This document shows positions 57,102 to 64,000 of a DNA stretch of 64,000 nucleotides, one piece after another. The stretch's first letter is position 1; each line of letters begins with the position of its first letter. The notes under the pieces are model-generated. The model was not told the DNA's origin. It did not search any database and saw only the letters and a list, made by a program, of their open reading frames with translations. Source of the stretch: Costus lasius (Eukaryota; Streptophyta; Magnoliopsida; Zingiberales; Costaceae); NCBI GenBank assembly GCA_027563935.2, contig JANVAS020000231.1, forward strand, positions 16,138,001 to 16,202,000. The letters are read 5' to 3'. Made by a program: the position numbers and the translations under genes.

Positions 57102-58653
57102 TGACACTATCCGCAACTGCACGGAAATGTCGAAGTAATACAAAGGATATCGAATCCCATAGGGAACAAGGTGAGTACCAAAAAATCTAATTCTTGGAAT
57201 CTAAGCTGATAAAATCGTGGTTTTTGGAACTTAAAAAAAACTAAAACTAAGCGAAATCGTAAGCAAGAAATCAAACAACTACGGCAGGGAAAATATATGA
57301 GAGAGAATATCAGGGCTTTGGTTTCCACCACTCTGACGATTCTAATTGCGCTAAGATATAAATATCAGTTACATGGATTTACAAATATGCATAAGGAATC
57401 TACCCTATGGTACAAGGTATCCTCTTTCGAGTAAACACCCTGGTATTTACCTAGCACATCTCCTACTTTCATGGTGGATCGTTCTAGACAAACCCAATGG
57501 GTTCCGTGGTAGATTATGGACCCTCGAGTGAAGAACAAGCACTTTCGTGTCGAGCCTTCGCAAGATTTACAAAGAGGTTTCGTCGTTACAATCCTACTTT
57601 CGTTATGAACTGTAATAACTATGACATGATAATACTTGGCTAGAGTAAATATCAAGAAATTAATACTTCAAGTGAAATATGCTGAGAATATGATCCAAAT
57701 AACCAAGTTAATACAAGAATTGCAAGTAGAAATCGTCAGAGGGCTTCAACCTAGCCCTGAAATAAAGTTTACACTACAACCATCATTGAAATACTAAAAG
57801 TTCTCTCTTTGCACATAGGAAATTCATAGGAAAAGGTTTCTAAGAGGGAGGAGATGATGAACCGAAAGAAATAAACAAGAATCGCTGAGTTCCGATGGTT
57901 GAATCTCCAAAAATCGCCTCAAAGTCGCCTATTCGCCATGTCCGTCTGCCCTACCCGCTTCGTCACAAAATTCCTCACTCATTAGATCACAGAAATTGGG
58001 TCTTTTATACTCTATTTGTTCTCCTTCGAATAAGCTTTCCATAGAGTCCTCATTTGACAAATTTAGACTTGAATCGGCTCTGAAATCACGGGTAAACCCC
58101 GCTGGGTTCACCTACCAGTGAAGTGTTCTGTGCAGTTCTGTTGTGAAATAATCACAGGTGAACCCCGCCGGGTTCACCTACCAGTGAAGTCCACGGTATA
58201 TTTTTGCGCAGGTTTTGTCAAATAGAATCACGGGTGAGCCCCATGGGGTTCACCTGCCAGTGAAGCGTGCGGTGAATTTTGGAGACCCTGACATCATCGG
58301 TGAACCCCGCCGGGTTCACTAGGCAGTGAAACACATGGTGAGTTTCGTCCTTTTGCAAGATCACTAGTGAACCCCGCCGGGTTCACCTGGCCGTGAAGTC
58401 CAGAAAAAGCTCTGATTGAGCCTAAATTTTACGGGCAGCGTCGTCTTCTCATAAGGAATCACCCCATGCTCTTAGATTCTTCGAAATGACTTCAAATTTG
58501 GGTGATTTAACCTGAAATTACATAAGAAAAATAAAAAGTGAAGATTCTGAAGCTTTGAAGTAAATAAGCTTTAAAGGAGTGTAAAAATATTCAAATCAGC
58601 CCAAATTCATCATGGAATAATAATAAAAATCACTATAAAAATCCATGGCATCA
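57102..58653 (-). repeat. Element C 5' LTR
   Basis: A 1,552-base LTR, TGACACTATCC...GGCATCA, the partner of 29415-29619 plus 47881-49267. It contains five palindromic units (58084-58400). CCTAT follows at 58654. Confidence 0.9.
58084..58400. repeat. Array of five nested palindromes in the element C 5' LTR
   Basis: The same five-unit array as at 48700-49015. Units differ between the two LTRs at a few positions, mostly outside the arms. Confidence 0.75.
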
Positions 58654-59820
58654 CCTATGCCATTAATTCTTCCCCATTATACTTTTTAGCCCACTTATCT
58701 ATTCATTACAACTTATTAGCAAGCCCCATTGGGTAATGGGCCTAACCTAAACTTCTTTATGCATGTTAACCAAGCCATTGGATCCAATTCAATCTAACCC
58801 AAGGTCAAATGAGGCTAACCATGGTTAATTTTGGTCAATATGCCAAAATTGAAGTTTGGCTCCAATAAGCTTCTTCCATCTCATCAGGCCCATTGGTGCT
58901 GATGAAATCTCCCAAATAGATCTGAGTTATGAAATAACTCAATTCGAAGGCTATCCAAGCAATACGAAAACTCGAGCACCAAGGTGTGTGATCCTGTAAG
59001 TTCCTCTGACCTTGGCAGTGATGAAGTTAGGTCATCACAAGCAATGAGTGGCACCTAGCAGTGCATCGCTGCTACCCAAATCATCAGAATGGATATCGAC
59101 ATCGACATCCCCATCATCGCAACAAGGTACTAATGCATTATAATCCGTTTGCCAAACTAATATCCGATTGGACAACTGTGTCACCACTTGTTTTCACCCA
59201 ATTTCATGGTTATGACAAAATCAGGTTCTCACCTAGGTATGGTCATACACTTTCAGTCGTAGAACTGTAGGGGGGCCCCATGGATATCAAGCTTCCCTTA
59301 GGAAGGGCAAATCCTATATCTGTCTTCGATCTTCTCATATGGGTTGTGACACACTAAATGACAACCGTTATGACCTCCCAACTACAGTGAGGTGTTAGGT
59401 TGTATCAAAGCATGTCCCTAACCATATGGAAGAGCCAATGACCTCAAGTCAAAGGATCAATGCATCTCCCGTCACATGTGAGGTTAACTCATGACACCAA
59501 GTTAGAGCCTCGCAGCGGGTCGGTCAAGTATATCCACCTTTGATATACCCGTATGTTTGCATTAGCACCTCATGCCTAACCAGCCCATATACTCGTCTCA
59601 CATGTACTAGAGCTATCCCATATCCACTCAGGTACTTGAGTGAGGCCAGAGTTTGAGCACAAATATAATCTGTCTCCAGGGATATTATTATATAGGTACA
59701 TAATCGTAGATGTAAACAAAGCATAATAATAATAATGCCAGAATGATATATATAAGATATCAATGTCAAAAAGTACATAAGATAGACCAACAACTAGTCC
59801 TAAGGGCATATACACCAACA
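58654..59820 (-). repeat. A2 solo LTR, right piece (5' end of the LTR)
   Basis: Continues the LTR cut at 29414, with CCTAT 58654-58658 as the duplicated target. Its reverse complement matches A's LTR from the 5' end through the TATGGCCATACC region (here near 59229-59250). It ends TACACCAACA at 59820, followed by CTAAC. Confidence 0.87.
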
Positions 59821-59825
59821 CTAAC

Positions 59826-60300
59826 TTCTACTCTCTTCTTCTCAAAGGTTTGAAATCTTCGGGGAGATAGTCGACAGAGTGGTGGATGTCAGTCAGCAGT
59901 GAGAAGGACCCTGGTCGAAGGACTAGAAGTGGAAGGGGTAAGCGGGACTGGTAGATCTAGAAGATAGGCACTGAAGAGGCGGCGGCGACTGGTAGACAAG
60001 AGCTTCATGGGCGCTGCCAAGATTCTCTTTACAAGGGTGTGATAGCTAGGGTTTTGCCGTCCATCCCTTTTTAAAAAAAAATTATAATCACAGCCCTGTG
60101 ACACCTGTAGCTCATTTCATCACAAGGGTGTGAACACAAAAATTTTCCAAAAATTTTTCCTTACTCCTCTTCAATTTTTTTCTTGCAAAAAAAAAGTCCT
60201 ACATCAGATTTCTCATCATATTAGGCGGGTTTTTTTTTATAAAGAGCACTTGGGTTGCCTCCCAAGAAGTGCTATTTTAAGGTCTTTTAGCTTGACCATC
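59826..60300 (-). other. Element K, non-coding stretch
   Basis: No coding region. It contains short palindrome-like pieces (ATCACAGCCCTGTGA near 60088; CACAAGGGTGTG near 60121) and the Athila landmark TTGGGTTGCCTCCCAAGAAG near 60250. Confidence 0.5.
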
Positions 60301-60665
60301 CTAGGCTCTAGTCAAGTTGTGGTCCTTTGAGTCACAAATCCATTCTTCCTTCATTTGGTTCCTTGATCTTTGACACCTTCTAAAAATCCCGTCAGCACAT
60401 CTTTGTAATACATAAGGCTTATCCCAAAAATAGTGTTTTACTTCGTCTAAGAATTTCTTCTTTCCTTGACAAGTCAAATCAAGAGGGAATACGTTAGCCA
60501 TTAAGTAATTCACAATATCAGCATACCATGGAGCCTTTATTTGTTTAATAGCCAAGAGTTGCTCATCTCGAAAGGATTCGTTGATTGATTCACCCTTATC
60601 TGCATCAAGCAATTTCAATACCTCCTTTTTCACAACTTCTTTCATAAAGGGCTTAAGCCGTCTCT
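60301..60665 (-). pseudogene. Element K pol remnant: RT start fused in frame to the integrase N-terminus
   Basis: The minus strand reads an RT start segment (MKEVVKKEVLKLLDA from 60645) running straight into the region that begins the Athila integrase (ESF.DEQLLAIKQIKAPWYADIVNYL, then a zinc-finger-type segment). Nearly all of RT and RNase H is deleted at the junction near 60598. The frame ends at 60301. Confidence 0.75.
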
Positions 60666-60839
60666 AAAAACCCACATGAGGTTTGTGATCTTATCCTATG
60701 AATTTTTCGCTCCTTTAGAAGTAAATTAGCCTCCTCCTTATTAAGTTGTGCATCAATAATAAAAGGATAAGTAGAATTGAGTCAAAAAAATTCATATCTA
60801 AGATTACCTGGCAGAGTTTTTAATTCAGCTTTTGGAGTT

Positions 60840-61380
60840 TCGTCTACCCAACATTCGTTATCATCAGCATATTAAACACAATCCATAAAAGTATAACTTT
60901 CAAAGTCAGAATGTTGAGCAAATAGTTTATGCACATCACTTACAATATCATTCACAGTGTTAACACTACAGCAAGATCCAGTATATGATGGTTTTTTCAA
61001 AGTTTTTGCTAAATCAAACTCAATAATGTTATCCCTAATATTTAGAGTGAGTTTACCATTCTTCACATTGATAATTGAATATGCTATAGCTAAGAACGGT
61101 CTACCAAGAATAATAGGAATTTTGGAATCCTCTTTCATCTACAATACCACAAAGTTTGCTAGAATAAAAAAACTTACCTACTTGAATTGGAGCATTTTCT
61201 AAAATTCCTACATGATACTTAACTGATCGATCAGCGAGCTGTAAATAAAAAGAAGTCAGCTTTGGCTCTCCCATGTCAAGTTTCATACAAATAGATAAAG
61301 GCATTAGACTTATGCTAACCCCAAGATCACATAAGGCTCAGTCAAAAGTCATATCTCCAATTAAGCAAGGTATGGAGAAG
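60840..61380 (-). pseudogene. Element K protease remnant (Athila-like)
   Basis: The minus strand has CDLGVSISLMP (active-site DLG), QLADRSVKYHVGILE and IILGRPFLAIA, the retropepsin pattern seen in element C's protease. A stop and frame changes break it. The region between this and 60665 still reads as the protease-RT linker with stops. It is cut at about 61380 by LTR I. Confidence 0.78.
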
Positions 61381-62915
61381 TCACATGCACCGCAAGTACA
61401 CGGTGGTATCGCAGTAATATATAAGATGTTGGACCCATAGGGACTAAGGTCAATTACTAGCAATTCTGGTTTATAAAGGCTAAGTAAATTGAGCTGGGGT
61501 TCTGAAAACAAGTTTATATAACTACAATTAAAGCAGAAACAAGAAATCAATTGCAACTACACAGAAGGTGTTAATCAGAGAGGTATCGAGACTTCGGCAT
61601 TCACCACATTGGCATATCTATCTGAACTAGAATTTATTTGAAACAAGAGTATCATTTTACATAAGGAATCTTTCCTATGGTACAGGTTGCCCCCTTGTGG
61701 TCAGTACAACCTAGTACTTACTTACACGGATCTCCTACTCTCGTGGCTTATCGATTTAAATAAGTTCATTGTGTTCTGTGAAAAACCATGGTACCTCGAA
61801 TGGACCCTAACTTCTTTCATGATAGAGGTTCATAAGTTTTACTTAGTAGACCTGCCAACACGATCCTCCTTGCAGTCAGAATCATGTTAACTAACACACA
61901 AAATTACATGATCAAGGTAATATTATGAAATCAGTACAATTAAGTAAAATATGCTTAGATAAAACTCAAAATAACAAAACAAGTTCAGTTCACATGATAG
62001 ATAATGTCAACAGGCTGCAACCAAGTCCCGATTAAAGGTTTACGCTATTATAGCCATATAAATCAACATAGATGTCTCCAATCAACTAAGAAAACTACAA
62101 GAAAAGACTACAGGAATGAAGGAGAAGGGATTTCGAACGTTTCTCCAAAATTTGTTAAAGAACCGCAGTAAGATCACCCCAAAATTGCTCCTAAAAGCCT
62201 TCGTCGCCTGAACTCTCACCCTAGCTTCGTCGTCGGTTGATTTCTCTCCTAATATGTCACAAAAAAGAGGATTTTTATGCCCTGTTGATTCGCTTGCCCG
62301 TTGGCTATAGAAAACATATTTTTGCTGATTATAATCAGTAGTGATCATGGGTGAACACGGGAATCACGGCTCGCCTATGAAGTGACTGTACAAATCCGAG
62401 AGATATTCGTCACAGCCGAAGAAAATAATCACGCTCGAGCCATGAAGCATACTATTCATTTCTGGAAAATGTCTTCGATGAAATCACGCCCATGATTATA
62501 ATCACAGCCTAGCCGTGATTTTGGAAATGTTGATCTTTGGTATAATTCTGATGATCACGGCCAAAGATTGTCGTCTTGGCTAGGCCAGGATGTGTACTGT
62601 AGATTTTGGGACCTTTTCGCGGATCACAGCCAATGATTAAAGCCTTGGGCTGGTCGTAATTTTTAAATAAAGCTCTGATTGATCCCAAATTTGCTATGTA
62701 GACTTGTTTCTTCATCAGAAATCACTCCATGACCTTAAAATCTTCAAAAAGCTCGAAAAATGAGTGATTTTACCTAAAAACACACAAAGATAAGGAAAAG
62801 TGAAGATTCTAAAGCAAACAAGTAAATAAGCCTATATGGAACATAAAAATATCAAAATTGGCCTTGTTTTGAGATAAAATAATACCGAAAATCACTACCA
62901 AAATACAAGACATCA
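61381..62915 (-). repeat. LTR of Athila-like element I (3' LTR)
   Basis: The left border is near TGCACCGCAAGTACACGG (61381-61386; exact base uncertain). It ends ACATCA at 62915, followed by AATACTCCTAGACTT, which parallels element C's LTR-internal junction. It contains several ATCACGGC/GCCGTGAT palindromic units between 62340 and 62660. It inserted into element K's protease region. No partner LTR is visible in the window. Confidence 0.6.
62340..62660. repeat. Palindromic units in LTR I
   Basis: Repeated ATCACGG/AATCACAGCC motifs with matching reverse complements. The clearest is AATCACAGCCTAGCCGTGATT near 62500-62520. More decayed than the arrays of element C. Confidence 0.5.
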
Positions 62916-63751
62916 AATACTCCTAGACTTAGATCTTTGCTTGTCCTTAAGCAATAAACTAATATGAAACACATGATAGGTGTGAAAGTAGTTATTTAGG
63001 TTGAAAGCATGTACTAAGTCAGTCAATATCTATGAGTAGTTCATGATCCAGATATGAGAAATCAAATGATGAGATAATGACCAAAAAGTTCAGAAGGCAG
63101 GTCCCATAATCTCTAGGAGTCAAGGCATTCAACTAGGGGCATACAAAGAATCTCATTTAGCACACATACTACTCATTCAAATCCAATGCATCCAAAAATC
63201 AACTTGTTGTGTCGGACACAATTGTATTAAAAGACAAGCATTATCACCTCTTATTTTATTCAAGTACAAACACAAGCTTTCAAAACAGATGGTGATAGTT
63301 GACTTCAACTCATGACTTTGGTACCACTGCCACTTTTGCGCAGTGCCAAGTAGAGGAGTCTTTATTTATGTTTTTTTTAATAAAATATACATATCACACT
63401 TGTGATCATCTCCCAGCAAGTAGCATGGATTCATAGAATGAACAAGCATGTGCCTCAACATGAAATCAAATGTAAACCACTAGCATGCCATCCTTGAACA
63501 TTTCGGAAATGTGTGACCCACTAATTCAACTGTCTCAATCATTCCAATTAGAAGATTTTAAAATCTTAGAACAATTAGACATGATCATAGAATATATCTT
63601 AATCAGATGGTGCTTTCAACATATTATAACAACTATACCGCACAACATGCATGGAATCAATCTCAAATTTCATTCATGGCTATCACATGATCAAAATCAT
63701 AGCATTTTCATAAATAAAATGATCGAATATACTAAAATTGCCTGAATTAAA
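62916..63751 (-). other. Element I 3' non-coding region
   Basis: AT-rich and without coding. It resembles the 3' non-coding region of element C, including one copy of the block TTCAACTCATG...GGTACCA...GCCAAGTAGAGGA at about 63300-63365. Confidence 0.55.
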
Positions 63752-64000
63752 TGTTAGGGAATGCCGGGTGTAATTTAAAATTTTGCAGTCCCAAGACACA
63801 GCGGAAGAAGCATTACACCCGAAACACATTCCTTTCCCAAGGATCCATGCGAGAGAGAAGACACAAGGATATGTTAGAGATGTACCTCTTTTGCTTGTCT
63901 AGACGTCGAAGCCATGTTGAAGGCGCCCAAGTGTTCGCCCTCTACAAGTATCCACGCGTCGACTCCTAGATCGTTGCTCCCTTCCACGCTTGGTGCTAGC
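63752..64000 (-). repeat. Start of another copia-type LTR (L), cut by the window end
   Basis: TGTTAGGGAATGCC... is the 3' end of an LTR in minus orientation. It resembles A2 in layout, and both share GCCCAAGTGTTCGCCCTCTACA (as 'CCCAAGTGTTCGCCC') at the same distance. It has a perfect 10-base stem (63765-63774 with 63812-63821). The rest of the element is outside the window. Confidence 0.6.
63765..63821 (-). promoter_or_regulatory. U5 stem-loop of LTR L
   Basis: CGGGTGTAAT (63765-63774) pairs with ATTACACCCG (63812-63821), a perfect 10-bp stem with a 37-base loop holding CTTCTTCCGCTG on the sense strand. It occupies the same position as in A and A2 but has a different stem. Confidence 0.62.

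Larger units (their letters stand above)
29415..58653 (-). mobile_element. Element C: Athila-like Ty3/gypsy element without RT, RNase H or integrase
   Basis: On the minus strand the order is 5' LTR (57102-58653), tRNA-Asp primer site, gag, protease, a non-coding spacer with palindromes, an Athila-type downstream ORF, a 3' non-coding region and a 3' LTR (29415-29619 plus 47881-49267). CCTAT flanks it on both sides (29410-29414, 58654-58658). Reverse transcriptase, RNase H and integrase are absent between protease and the downstream ORF, so it could move only with help. It is interrupted by D (3' LTR) and solo LTR H (gag). The LTRs differ by several percent by eye, so it is much older than D. 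Confidence 0.85.
28494..59820 (-). mobile_element. A2: solo LTR of family A, split by element C
   Basis: Two pieces, 28494-29414 and 58659-59820, together form a complete family A LTR in minus orientation, collinear with the reverse complement of A's 3' LTR. The right end reads ...TATACACCAACA. The left end is TATTGTG where TGTTGTG is expected, a one-base change. Flanking repeats CTAAC (28489-28493 and 59821-59825) show one insertion event. No primer site, polypurine tract or coding region accompanies it, so it is a solo LTR. Confidence 0.88.

Noticed and set aside
62509..62715. Short minus-strand frame within LTR I
   Set aside because: No family resemblance; it overlaps the palindromic units of the LTR.

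Overview
This window looks like gene-free nuclear DNA from a flowering plant, built almost entirely of LTR retrotransposons inserted into one another. The evidence is Ty1/copia polyproteins with plant-type LTRs (TGTTGG...CA ends, an initiator-Met tRNA primer site, 1.7-2.1 kb LTRs as in the Angela/BARE lineage) and Athila-like Ty3/gypsy remnants with a tRNA-Asp primer site. The species cannot be read from the sequence. I found no convincing host gene, tRNA, rRNA or CRISPR array.

Layout, left half (1-27.2 kb). An old chromovirus-like gypsy pol remnant on the minus strand (G; pieces 16569-16657 and 25789-27208) was hit twice. One hit is copia element A (plus strand; only its decayed polyprotein and 3' LTR lie in the window, 1-16568). 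The other is a very young copia element F (plus, 16658-25788, target duplication ACCTC). Element A's 3' LTR was then split by B1 (minus, 3889-14642, duplication TATAG). B1 carries one uninterrupted 1,294-codon gag-pol frame. B1's 5' LTR was split in turn by a solo LTR of the same family (11499-13178, duplication AAGAA).

Right half (27.2-64 kb). An Athila-like remnant K, probably with LTR J as its left end, was split by a solo LTR of family A (A2, 28494-59820, duplication CTAAC). A2 was split by an Athila-like element C (minus, 29415-58653, duplication CCTAT). C's 3' LTR was split by copia D (plus, 29620-47875, duplication AGAGA), and D's 5' LTR by copia E (minus, 30199-39297, duplication ATGAG). 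A further solo LTR H (54393-56085, duplication CAAAT) sits in C's gag. The right end holds a third Athila-like LTR (I) and the start of another copia-type LTR (L). The nest is therefore five insertions deep around 30-39 kb.

B1, F, D, E and the two solo LTRs are one copia family ('family B' here). F, B1, D and E have LTR pairs that differ by roughly 0.1-0.7 percent when compared by eye, so this family moved recently. B1 alone keeps an intact polyprotein. F has a single one-base frameshift, while D and E have several lesions. The most interesting non-coding signals are: a stem-loop near the 3' end of the LTRs whose stem changes sequence between copies but stays complementary; twin small hairpins in the leader with a compensated base pair; and arrays of nested palindromes in the gypsy LTRs, where the sequences differ between families but the architecture is alike. 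I found no evidence of a new cellular system. These candidate RNA or DNA structures are the parts worth following up.
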